Both the position numbers and the translations under genes were made by a program. A stretch of 64,000 nucleotides of DNA, taken from assembly GCA_027475525.1 (NCBI GenBank), contig JAMWFC010000010.1, positions 62,001-126,000 of the forward strand. The letters are read 5' to 3'. A model generated the notes under the pieces. The model made no database searches, was not told where the DNA came from, and saw only the letters and a program-made list of their open reading frames with translations. Position 1 is the stretch's first letter. The number at the start of each line of letters is the position of its first letter. This document shows positions 1 to 11,300 of the stretch, in pieces. The DNA comes from Macrolepiota albuminosa (taxonomy: Eukaryota; Basidiomycota; Agaricomycetes; Agaricales; Agaricaceae).

Positions 1-3000
1 TGCCAGGTTTTAAAAGCCGTTGAGTCAGAATCCGTTTCATCATAACAATATCTTGTAATCTTGCAAATAACTTTATAGGCAGGTAAGTGATTCCAATACG
101 GTGCCTCGTAACCAACTTCCTTGTATTCCAGTTCAACGGATAATGAGGCAGGAGCGTGAGTCGACAAGAATAACCAAGAAGCCATGGTAGAAAAATAGTT
201 GCTTCGATTGGGATTGCCAGTGCGAGTATATTGACTAGTCATCCAAGAACTTGTCGTTTTGTGAAAAGCTCGAGTAAGAAGCTTGCGGCTTGTGGGAACA
301 CAGTCTTCTCCGCCTTGTAATGCTTTCCATTGCTGGTCGGTGACGCTGGTTAAACCATGTGCAGAATAAGTTTTAGCAATAGATGAAATGACCTCTATAG
401 CACGAGTAATGCGAGGGTCCTTGTGCTTGCCTTTGATTATAGAGGCGATATATGATGGTGGCTTTTCAGGTGTCATGCTATCACCTCCGTTAAGAATGCG
501 CATAGACTCGAAGCCAGAATGACGATGTTCAATCAAAACACCAATGAAATAACAAGCAGCACGACGAAGTTCCAAAGCAGTGGGCTCACTGTGACGAGTT
601 CTTAGATGAACTCCTTCAATAATGTCCAAATAAGTAAGATTGGAAGTGCTGTGATGACGATCGGAACGTAGTTCGTAAATTGCCATAGAATCAAATTGTC
701 CAATAACCTAGAATAAATATAAGTAAAAAATCTCGAAATATTTATATTGGCGCACCATTATGAGACTCTCTTCTATATTTGTTAGTGTATCCATTAATCG
801 CACCAGTTGTAAAGGCACAAGTATGCCAGTTTTTGATGGAAGTGTGGGAAGACGAAAGCCTGAAACTACTTGTGCTTTAAGAATCCAGCGGAGACGGTCA
901 GGCATGAGGTCTAAAATGCGTTCAAGAGATTGATCGCCTTCAATTTGGACACGACGTTTGCGAATCCATTTAAAGATATTTTGAAATAGATCATCTTCAT
1001 ATTTTTTCCACGTGTAACGGCAGCGAATCCCAACGTTTTCAGCCTGTTGACTGAGGTCAACCCCATACCAGTAATCGACATTGCATAAAGTTTGATCCCA
1101 AACATTGAAGAGAATGTGAAAGAACTCAGCGTCGTAAACATCAATGCAGACATCCCGTAACGCAAATGGAAGAAGATCAAAGAGTTCAAGCTTAGCGTTA
1201 ATGCGAAGCTTCCATGCATTGTCGATGGTTGACTCGTCAGCAGGGTATGGATCCGTAAGAGCCAGATCATGGATTGAGGCAAGAATATTGAATAAAAGAG
1301 CCATCCACTCAATAAAAGGCGTCATAATAGATAGAGCGACACGCTGCCACTTGTAAATTTGGTTGATATTCCAGATAGCTGCAGGGCGAGTACGGAAGAA
1401 ATCGATGCGCATGAGATTGGCCAGAGCAAATGTTATGCGTTGATTGCTGAGAGCGCCTCGAATTCGAGCATTCATTGAATCAGTAGGATTAAGCTGATAT
1501 TTTAGATAGTAATTGAGTGCTTGTGATGGATTTATGTGTGGATTATTGAGAATGTCGGAAATCATCAAGATATGAGTAGTTTCGGAGTCGGAGATGCGAT
1601 GCATAGGAGTATTGGCACACAAAAGAAGAAGTAGCTGTGGCCTGAACTTGCTTTTTGAAATCATTTCTGATGAGAAAGAATTAGTTTAAATAAAAGTTTA
1701 AAAAAGATCAATATATACTTACTCATATTATAAACTCGAGCAAGCCAAGTTCCTTCTTTTGCTATAGCTAGCGCTGCATCATATCGTGCCTTCCATTTCT
1801 TAACATGGTGGCTCTGAGAAGAGGAATTGCCTTTATTATGTGCCTCGAGATGTAACTTGGCTTGATTAAGTTCGATCAAGGCATCACGATAAACACGCTT
1901 CTGCATTAAATCAAAACGGTGCGCTCCATCAAGCAAAATGGGAATGTGATGAGTAAACCGACTGTGAATAAGCTTTTCTTGTTCATAAGATATTCCATGA
2001 AGTCTGGAGCGGTAGAGAATCATCGAGGCTTTGCAAGGGTCCTTGGCCAGTGAGCATGAGAGTGAACGTGGATGAACACCAATAGCAACCGAATGTTGAA
2101 CATTCATGGTATCTAGACTTGCACCCTGATGAGTAGCACGATAAAACAAATCAAGTCCTTTTTCCTCAGCAATACGAGGATTGACAACGTTCCGGCGAAT
2201 GCGTGGCCCACTTCCAAATTGATCATCGCTAGTTGCATAGACAAGACAATAGCCCAAGAATGCCTTTTGAAGCTCTTCTCTGACTTTTTTGAGCAGTTTT
2301 GCACCTTCTTTAGAGCTTGGATCATATTGAGCCATGTGTTCAATAGCGTTGTTCTGATGTTGAAGCTAAATTAGCAAACTACGAACATTGTATAACATTT
2401 GATACAATAACTCACGTAAACATCTATATGTTCCATCTCTTCTTCTTCATGTTCCGAAGGGAGATACTGATTAAAAAAGATGTTAACTGGTGATCATATA
2501 AAAGTCAAAATATTGCACTAACTTCATCATCGCTTTTATCTTCGTCTTCATCATTTTCATAGTGATGCTTGATTATACTTTCAGTAAACTATTCTCCATC
2601 AATAAAACTTAACTTGCCTGCTTTTCAACAGATATTAATTGACCTTTGAGCTGTCCATTGGCGTCTTCATCAAGTAGTCCCTCCTATAAGTTAATATAAC
2701 TAGAATATTCTGATTAGATTATGCATAGACGTACATCGACACTGGTGTTAGCATTCTTTGTAATCTGTATTGTATGTTAGTATAAATCAATGTCAATTTT
2801 TAAAACATACATGATCCAATGAAGAATTAGTATTGTTGACAATGGGCATAGTCTCCTGGAACAACACGATTAAAACAGGTCAACTTTATCAGAAAATAAA
2901 TTTACCTGGCAGCCGTTTTGGTCTAAAGAGTCTCTTGAATTGCATTCTGGACTATGCACAGGATCCTATAGCAATATGAATAAAAGAATTTGAATAATAT

Positions 3001-3141
3001 ACTAGTTGATTACTTACTCTGATAGAGAGAGACAAATCATCAGATTGAGAGACGTCAGGTCGAGCAGTCGCAGAGTTTTCCTTGTCAACATATGAAAAGA
3101 AAGAATTTCAATGAAAAAATAGGCCATACGTTGTCAGACAT
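1..3141 (-). CDS. Unknown multi-exon gene, 3' end beyond the left edge
   Basis: I do not recognise this protein. A consistent model has exons 3141-3130, 3080-3018, 2965-2906, 2855-2811, 2764-2735, 2683-2618, 2567-2523, 2466-2416, 2365-1723, 1666-756 and 707 to the edge; all join in frame without a stop, giving at least 877 residues. The start ATG (reads MSDN) opens an acidic, Ser/Asp/Glu-rich N-terminus of about 124 residues encoded by eight tiny phase-0 exons. The next 750 residues look globular, rich in aromatic and basic residues, with no catalytic motif I can name. Introns are 47-56 nt; all are GT-AG except 2617-2568, which reads GC-AG. Base composition is clearly AT-richer than the DNA at 3.5-8 kb and resembles the recombinase/RecQ gene at 8.3-13.8 kb, so it may be a companion gene of the same element. 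The intact frame suggests recent selection or recent arrival. Confidence 0.7.
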
Positions 3142-3539
3142 GAGGATAATCAAAGCTGGCAAGTTTTTACTTGGAAATTCAAGAGCAAAGAGGGTAATTA
3201 AGAACAGGAAGACACAGTATTTAAAGGAAATTATTGGGATGACGTCTGAATCACGGCATCTCAAAATGTGCATAAAACATACAATTTCCAATTACTTTTT
3301 TTACAATCGTGCAGCGGCGGTGTTTCTTTGTTGTCAATTAAGCAAATGTGAAAAAGATGAAGTATATACCATATTGAGCATGTTATATTCAAGAAAACAA
3401 TCTGAAAGTTCCAAAGATAAGTTCCGAACTCATTGAAATCAGAAACACGCAAGATTTATTGGTTAGCGTGTGGCTCGGAATAATTGTATTGGAAATTGGC
3501 ATAAAGCACGATCATTGTTCGTAGGAATGTTATGCGGAT
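3142..3539. other. AT-rich upstream region of the unknown gene
   Basis: This 400-bp stretch lies 5' of the minus-strand gene starting at 3141 and probably holds its promoter. Short ORFs run on both strands but show no recognisable motif, and composition changes to GC-rich near 3540. No repeat was seen here. Confidence 0.3.
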
Positions 3540-5340
3540 GTGGCGCTGGCCAATGCAAAAGAAAAAGCAAAAAAAAAAAAAAATTGTGAAACATTCATTA
3601 CATGGAACTATCTAGCTCGTCATTCATCCGCTGCATCTTGCCGCATTCCTTCGAAAGTCTCGATAACAAGTGCCCCTTTACCCTTTCCCAGGCTTGCAAG
3701 TTATCACTGCACCCGTACCAAATTGCACATCAGCGCCAGCATCCACCCGCCCATCTCCACCTTCCTCCCAGCTGCCAAACGGTCCTCCAGCGTTCCTAGT
3801 CCTCCTCCTCCCTCTTTCCCCCTCCTCCACAAAACCCTCCATTCCTTGTCTCCTTTCCAACACTCCCCTCCTGGCTCCACAGCGCCCATGCCTGTCCCAA
3901 TCCCAACCCCAGTCCCAGCGCCGAACCCATTACTCGCAGCCGCAGCCACATGCATAGACGTAAACCATTGTCGAACACAACCCTGGCGACTGCATCAGGG
4001 ACGCGGCGGGTGTAGCTGCGTTCGTACCCATTGATTGATTGATTGGTTTCGGGCGGGGTAGATGGACGTGTCGATGCCGTTTATGGGTGGTATGGACGCG
4101 ACAGAACTTGTACGTTTGTATGAGATGCATCGTGGGCTTACGCCTACTCCGATTATCGCTCTTACGGCTCTTACGGCCCATGCTAGCAAGTCCCCAATCT
4201 TTTCGCCAGATGTTTTCTAATCCTTGATGTTTGATAGTGATTGGCGATCGCGAGCGCTGCATTCAGGCTGGTATGGACTACCATATCACTAGTGCGTGGA
4301 CCGTTTTGTTCCTTGCTTTTCTTCACTTTTGATGTGCTGCAGAACCTCTACGTCGTGCTGATCTCCTCAAGCTGTGCATGCGGAAATCGTACATTGGTAA
4401 TGGTACTGGGGGTTGGTCTTGTGAGAGCATTTTGTTATCCGAGGCATAAGTGCAAAAAAAAACTGTTCAGTTTTTCATCGCAACTTTGTTCTTTGAGTGA
4501 GAGAATGGCTTTTGGGCAGACGCCCCGTGAGGATGATTTGTCTATGTCAGGAGGAAACAACAAAGGGTCAGGTGCATACTATGATCTATTATCGTGAGTA
4601 CAGTGATCTCTCGACGCTCGGAAAACCGCATCGATAGTCTACATGCATCTCAAGAAGAAAAAAGGAACACGTTAAAAGTTAATTGTCTAATATCGGAAAG
4701 GGAGTCGCAATAGTAAGAAACCTCTCACCCTCACACGCAGCGCACATGTACGGACCCACTCCTCCGCACCTTGGAAGGACCCCTCATCCTCTTTCCTCCC
4801 TTCGTGGTTGGATCTCCACAACTACCGACCTCTTTCCCTCTCTACCTACATGTTCTCTCCCCATCCCCACCTTCCTCCCAACCGTCAAACGGTCCTCCAG
4901 CGTTCCTAGTCCTCCTCCACCCTCTTTCCATCCCCCCCTCCGCAAAACCCTCATTCCCGCCCTCAAGCTCCGGCGATTCAGACTCAACACTCCCGGTCTC
5001 CTCTCCACCACTCCCATTCCCTCCTGGCTCCTCAGTGCCCATGCCCGTTCCTATGCCCATTCCCGTCCCAGCCCCAGTTACAGCACCGAGCCCATTACCC
5101 ACAGCAGCTGCAGCCTCAGCCTCAAGCATAGACGCCAACATCATTGAATACAACCCTTGTGACGACTGCATCGGGACGCAGGGTACTCACCTGGCAGGGC
5201 ATAAAACAACGACGGGTCCGTGGAACGGCATTGTCGGTGAGGGCAGGATCGTGTTGAGGAGCATCTGTGCCTGCGCTGATGGGATGTGCAGATGCAGGTG
5301 TTGAGGCAGGGGTGGAGGTGGGGAGTATGGGTTTGAGGTC
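3540..5340. other. Pro/Ser-rich low-complexity debris with a diverged duplication
   Basis: Both strands give long but uninformative ORFs because the DNA is a C-rich low-complexity sequence. Two blocks, about 3740-4000 and 4850-5160, are diverged copies of each other: both carry the same string of CTTCCTCCCA, then CGGTCCTCCAGCGTTCCTAGTCCTCC-type sequence followed by repeated CCAGTCCC/CCCATTCC units, spaced about 1.1 kb apart. The plus strand can be read as a Pro/Ser-rich tail of a decayed protein, but no frame stays open across the block. I assign no function. Confidence 0.4.
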
Positions 5341-5376
5341 GGCGGCGAAAAGGTCGCGTATCCGTTCAACGAGACT

Positions 5377-5425
5377 TGATCACTTTTGGTGAGGGCTTTG
5401 ATGGAGCCCTCACCAAAAGTGATCA
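5377..5425. repeat. Perfect 21-bp-stem hairpin within a repeated element
   Basis: The 21-bp arms TGATCACTTTTGGTGAGGGCT (5377-5397) and its exact complement (5405-5425) flank a 7-nt loop. It is followed by CACGCTAACTAAT, an ATAAATAAATAAAT tract and GGTGCACCGG (5468-5477). The same order of parts recurs at 6645-6807, so this is a mobile or formerly mobile repeat, probably read on the minus strand. Confidence 0.75.
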
Positions 5426-5559
5426 CTTTCACACGCTAACTAATAAAATAAATAAATAAATATTTTTGGTGCACCGGAAAGTCTCTATAGTAGGGGTTGA
5501 GGATACAACGTCGCTCCAGAGGTAGGATCTACTCTCCGTTTTCATGCTGACTACTACTC

Positions 5560-6320
5560 TCATGCACTACAGCGAACCGTACAACGCTGACGTATGGGGC
5601 ATCGACTTGTACGAAGTCTTCCCCTCTCTCCACAACCCAATCCGATCCAGACACGCACTGAACCCACGACGCACAGTCCAAATACGCATGATACATCTCC
5701 GGCGCAATCTTCGACAATCCCCTTAAGTACTCCTGGACACGTACCTGCCGCCTTGCAGCTCGAAGCTCTCAAGAAGCTCAAACTTGTGCAACTCATCACC
5801 ACAGGAAAAGTTTGTCTGCTCCTTCCGTCGTCGAGCTTCTTCTGACTCCATAGATCACTCAGTCCGGTCCCCTGCCCAAGTACACCCACCCACCTCCTGC
5901 GCTTCTTCCAGAACAACCCCTACCACCTTTGTCAATGCTTACCCTCACAACACCGACCTCCTCAATGATTGCGTGCAGTGCAAGGCAGCCACCTTTGCTG
6001 CTGTATGTTTTCTCCACTTTCCTTGCTCCTCAAACTCACATTCTAGCTCGCAGGAGAAGAACGCTGGTCTGATACAACAAGCCCTCGCACGTGCATTCTG
6101 CTGGACACACCTGGACATACGTCACTCTCAGCGTCTCGGATATTGCCAAAGCCATCAAGATCGAATCCGAGGACGACGTGCGTGCTTGGCTCCTTGGCAT
6201 GCGGTGGTTCTTCCCATCTGAAGCTGTGAATCAACCGTCCTTACGAGTAATACCTCTTCTAACCTCAGAACAAAAGGCTCCTCCAAGAAAGTTAAGCAGA
6301 CATCTGGCACTATGACGTTG
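5560..6320 (+). pseudogene. csn3: COP9 signalosome subunit 3 (CSN3) pseudogene
   Basis: Pieces of a CSN3-like PCI-domain protein appear in order but in different frames. Around 5735-5810 the reading contains PAALQLEALKKLKLVQLI; around 5928-6002 it contains FVNAYPHNTDLLNDC; a retained intron with GT-AG ends (about 6003-6050) is followed by EKNAGLIQQALARA; then, after a frameshift near 6100, TWTYVTLSVSDIAKAIKI and ESEDDVRAWLLGM. The last segment matches the winged-helix part of the PCI domain, which in CSN3 helps assemble the complex that removes Nedd8 from cullins. At least two frameshifts and the missing N-terminus make it non-functional. The retained intron shows it arose by DNA duplication and not by retrocopying. 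Family assignment is from memory of the conserved motifs. Confidence 0.65.
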
Positions 6321-6597
6321 CTTGATGTTCCATAGTTCAGTATTGTTTCTGGTATATCGTGATCTTGTTTGAGCAGTGCTTTGATGAATACATGGGGATG
6401 AAGCAGCCTGAACAAAGGAATAGCCCACGGCAATACACTGTGAGGCCTCATGAGGTCTGTGCCATTTTGAAAACACGTCGGGTCAAAACTTTCTGTGAGC
6501 CGAAAGCGATTTTCACTTTGAGAACAAGGTGCCGAGTCCATGAAAGCAGAGCAACGTCAAGGCCGCTGGAGTTGTGTAACGCAGGCAACATTGATTA

Positions 6598-6807
6598 AGG
6601 TCCACAGAAGGAGTCGAACCTTCCGTGGGGCAGCGGTCACGTTACTTGATCACTTTTGACGAGGGCTCTTTGAGAGCCCTCGTCAAAAGTGATCAAGTTG
6701 CCCACGCTAACTAATTTGCTTAAAATAAATAAATATATATTTGAATGTAAGGTTGTAAGATCTAATCTTATCTCAATAGATATCAGAATGAAGTGTCGGT
6801 GCACCGG
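6598..6807 (-). repeat. tRNA-like (SINE-type) repeat carrying a 25-bp-stem hairpin
   Basis: Read on the minus strand, this contains an A-box-like TAGTTAGCGTGG (6713-6702), a perfect hairpin with 25-bp arms and a 3-nt loop (6697-6645), and a perfect pol III B box GGTTCGACTCC (6620-6610) inside a TΨC-like stem GAAGG/CCTTC. An A+T-rich stretch and GGTGCACCGG (6798-6807) lie at the other end. The T-arm and A box match the copy at 31.3 kb; the hairpin and the GGTGCACCGG end match the copy at 5.4 kb. It looks like a tRNA-derived short element in which the anticodon-side region is replaced by an inverted repeat. Confidence 0.6.
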
Positions 6808-8040
6808 TAAGTCACGTGCTTTAACGCTTGCAAGTTTGTAAAATAGATATATAATGGATACGTCGACCACCACGTACTACTCATCCTGCAAGATCATCTA
6901 TAACATACTGCGCGTCGATGGTGAGTTCCTCGAGAGCTGGACGATGGATGAGGCTGAAGAAACACGTCACGAATCCGCAAACGTACGAGTTTGGTGCGAA
7001 GAATACAGACATGGTTCGGAGGTTGAGTTATGCAGCTGGTCCCGGCCTGAGTCCTCGCACGTTCGACTCGTGCAGGAACTCGTTTCCTCTTCCCTAGTCC
7101 CATTTGTACCTCACTTTCACTTCCACGTTAGACGACGCCCTCGATAACAGGCTCACAGTAGGCCGGCTCAAGACTGACGCAGGTGCGTGGACGTGCACCA
7201 ATGCTGTGATCTCACCAGCATCAACACTCGTGCGTCTGCCTGTGTGCTCACGGCAGTCCGAGCTGCTGAGGACACTGATAGTGTACTCTTACGGAGGCTT
7301 CCTTGTCGACGTCTGTCGTGTTGGTGGAGAGCTCTGAGCTTCCAGATACCTGCGTTCAATCTCCATGCCCGCAAACAATCCTGTACCCGCCACCTCTGTC
7401 CCTCTCTACATCCCTCAAATTCCTCTCTGTCCTTGTCGTCCACTACTTCTTTTTCCTCCCACTGCTCGTCTCAGCGCCTCGTAAAACGCAGGACTCGACT
7501 CCACGACCGAAGCAAGCCACCACCACCACCAAACAGCCCCTTTATACAATCAAACAATCGTGTCCCACTCGTGCTTGACCTCCGGCATCCCAACAATCCT
7601 GTATTACTCCTGCCACGTTCTGGCGTCTTGGGCTCATCCGCGACATACCGTGGGTTATTAATTGTGCGTACCCATGTCTCAAACTCGTTGACGCTCGAGC
7701 CTCTCTTGTTGGACGACTGCCGCCGGAGTATCTCGTCTGTGACACGGGCTGGGCAGGGAAGGGGTGTGAATCTGAGATGGCGTGTGCAGGGGGTATATAA
7801 TATGTCTGCGGAGCGTCAGGGAGCGGTTTCACTGCATTATTCGTTTGCACATTCGGTACTCCATGTCCATAATCTAAGTTAGTTGTCAATAAACCTCGTT
7901 ACAAAACCAAAACAGACACTCGCCGTCGTCATGCAACACCTGCAGTGCGGATTTATCCCAAAGAAGTCCATTGCTTGTTACTGCATGAGAGCAATTCAGG
8001 GTCAGAGCTCTGCCCACTTCAGGCTACCTGACTGTGCATT
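6808..8040. other. GC-rich stretch without a recognisable gene
   Basis: Several ORFs of 60-230 codons overlap on both strands here, but none shows a domain, an initiator context followed by splice-compatible structure, or similarity to anything I recognise. Pyrimidine-rich tracts dominate. It may be decayed coding DNA of the same origin as the CSN3 relic next to it. Confidence 0.3.
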
Positions 8041-8337
8041 GTAGATAGGCTTACAACGTCATTGATGAATACATATACCTGAGTAGCTAGCCAACAATAT
8101 GTAATGACTTGCTAATACTACTGTATTTTCTCTTGAGTACAGATAGCACTTACTTTGTGACAAGTGAGTGAGAGTAAAAAGGACATATTAGAAACCTCAA
8201 GACATATATGAGCCTGTTAGCATTATTCAGCAAAAATAATAATATAACTTGAATTGTCAACATCTATTACTAGTTTAATAGCTGAGTTTTTAAACAGTAG
8301 AGTATATCAATTGTGACTAGTTTACTATTAATGCATT
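8041..8337. other. AT-rich 3' flank of the recombinase/RecQ gene
   Basis: Composition falls sharply to AT-rich near 8040, about 300 bp before the stop codon of the minus-strand gene. No coding signal is seen. The change may mark the end of the inserted element. Confidence 0.35.
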
Positions 8338-11300
8338 TCACAAGTTAAAAACTCCCTGTTCATCAATCTTCTCTGCATACCACATAAATACAGCAACCAT
8401 ATTAGTTGCATGACCTGGGACACTTCTGTTTGTTAACCAATTACCATATACCTTGAGTGTTTCCCAGTCTAGTCCAAAGTTGTTGCTTGCTGCTTGTCTA
8501 AGCTCTGGTTGATAGTAGACTCCAAATGCAACAGGCAATATGACATCCTTATGCGTACAGCTAGCTCCTCCTCTTTTGATTTCTGCATGCACTGTATCAT
8601 CCAGCTGAGGAACGTGACAGAAGAAACAGATAGCTGGTTTAGATCTGGGTGGATAACGAAGAGTGTTTTGCCATTGAAGATATTTGGTGATGTTCATATC
8701 TTGAAGTTCTTGTTCTAAAAATTGACAAGCAATAATGTAATGCTTGTCGCACTCTTTGCCAAATATAAAGCAGAGTGCACAAACAGAAGAGAACTTGTCC
8801 AGCATTTGAAGGAAATGTTGAATATAGACAATTTGATCAGCAGTGCGATTGACTCTGCTTTTTTTTGCTGAAATTGCTTGCTGGGCAAATTGTGAAAAGA
8901 CATCATCACTTTTACGTTTCAATAATCTGCAAAAATCAGCAAAACATATACTAGCAATGATGATGATAAAACTTACCCAGCTGAAGCATTATTAATTGTT
9001 TGAGAATAAATAGAAGGTGGAGTTTGTACTGGAGAATGATTTTCTTTTGACTGGCACCGTGAGCAACAAAGTGTGTTGCGATTTTTAGTGCAATAAATGC
9101 CATGGCCATCCATAAAAGAAGTGATAGAATATCTAACACATTCTTTGGAATCAAAGATCATGGTCCACATAGCGAGTTCTCCTTTAGGATCGAAGTTTGC
9201 AGTAGCTTGAGGAGGCAATCCACGTGTGCGAGGAAAGAGAAGACACTTTGTTGGTTGACCATCTCTACCACCACGACCAACTTCTTGAACATATGTAACC
9301 ATATGATGAGGTGTACCAGCATGGACAACTAGACGAACATGTGGATAGTCATTGCCAGCACTAAAAGCATTGGTGCAAACCATGACTTGATGAACACCTT
9401 CTATCCAATGTTTATATGCAGTTTGGCGATCTGAATCATTGAGGTCTCCATGATAAAAGTCACAGCCTAGTGCCTGAGCAATAGGCCATCCTTCAACATC
9501 TTTGAGTGATATAAAAACCAATGCACGCTCTTGTTGTTTGAAAGTTGTCATTTCTTGTTTTATATATTGGACAACTTGATTGCAACGCTCGTCATGATTT
9601 TTGATTGGCTTTTGAAAGAGGTATTGCAGCTCTGGACGGTCTGTAGCCATTGAAATAATCTTGTGTGATGATATAAATCCAAATTGGCTGCATAGCATAT
9701 CACGACATTGAGGTGGGACAGTTGCAGACAGTAGAACAAGCTGGAATGGAAGAGTGCGAATTTCATGAATGTAGTTGAGCGATGATCGAAAGTGATTGTC
9801 GATTAACGGATAATGTGCTTCATCAAAAATTAAGCGCTGAACTGTTTGTTTAGAGTTGATAATTTCTAGTGTTTGGCGCCAAGAATCCTGGCGCACTCGA
9901 TCTGCAGATACTAGAATCAAGTTGTGCTTTCCAGTAATTTCATGTTGGTTGTGGCCATTATAAAGTTCATATGGAACTTTCATAGCAGTAAGTTTTCGAG
10001 TATAGTCGTTGATCAAGGACTTGAGTGGCAAGACAACAATAGTGATTTTGTTCTTCTCTAGCAATGCAGGAATAATGGCAAGCATTGTTTTTCCTGCTCC
10101 AGTGCGCAAAATTGCACAAACATCTTCTTTACAGCGAAGAACTGCAATGACTGCAAGCTTTTGAGCTGTGCATAACCAGGTTGCATTTGGCTTGTTTAAA
10201 GCTTTTTGCAATCCTTTTAAAGCAAGGTTTTCCAGATCTATAAAGTATTTAATATAAGTAGAACATTCTAAAGTTATTTGCATACCAGAATCCAATATGT
10301 CAGCATCTTGAGAAGAAGTAATATCTAGATCTATTATAATATAAAAAGATTAATGCTAATAATAAATTGCTGGATAATTAACATACTGAAATCCATCAAA
10401 GGTTCTTGCTGAGAAGAAAGCATAGCATTTTTATTCAGAGATGATGCTTAATTTATTGTTAATATATATTTGATATTTTAAAATTATAAGCTCACCAGAT
10501 TCCAAAGATAAAACTTGTTGAGAAGAAGAAGTTGTAGGCTCTGCAAAAAAACTTTAATACTGCTTGAATATTCTATATATATTACATACCAGCCACAAAA
10601 GATTGAATCATATGTTTTTTAAAATAAGAAGATAAAATCTCTTTGACAGAAGAATCTATAGTTATAAATTAATATAAAAGGAACTTTCAGATATTATTTA
10701 TTGCTCACCAATAGCAGCATTAATTGCAGGCTCCAAAGATTCCATTAGCTTTGGTACAAGGGCAGATATAACTTTATCTGCTATCAGTTCTGGTGTTTTG
10801 TGCAGAGGTGTGTTTAACTTGATCAACTCTTGTTTAACAAGGTCATCAAAATGAACTGATTTGGCTTGGAAATATGGAAGACCAAGGCCTCCTGGAACAG
10901 CTCTAGTTGCTATTTGCCATTGAGTGCTAGCATGAAGATAGAGAGGCAACACATCTTCTCCAACTCCTGATAGTGCATCAGCACTAAGACCATAAACACA
11001 ATTTTCTGTGCGCCGACTATGTGTAGCTTGTAATGCTTCCACAGTTTCTTCTTCATCAGTTTCAATAAGGCTTTCCAAAGTTGAACATGTTTTACGCCGG
11101 AATGCAATGCTGATTTGTCGCCATGATTGAATAGTAAGATCGGCATGAAGTGATTGTGCAGTTCGAATGCGCATGAGATTAGAGATGTCTGTTGTTTCAA
11201 AGAGTTGGCCATTATTAATGAATAGATGATCGCGATACAAGTCCCAAATTTTTGGTTGCTTGTGATAGCAAATAAATGCTGCGAGTTGTGCAAATGGACG

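Noticed and set aside
3092..3436. Plus-strand ORF of 114 codons
   Set aside because: It overlaps, on the other strand, the first exon and 5' flank of the well-supported minus-strand gene, and its Lys-rich product has no domain.
3540..5300. Long Pro/Ser-rich ORFs on both strands
   Set aside because: They result from C-rich low-complexity DNA that lacks stops in several frames; no frame spans both duplicated blocks.
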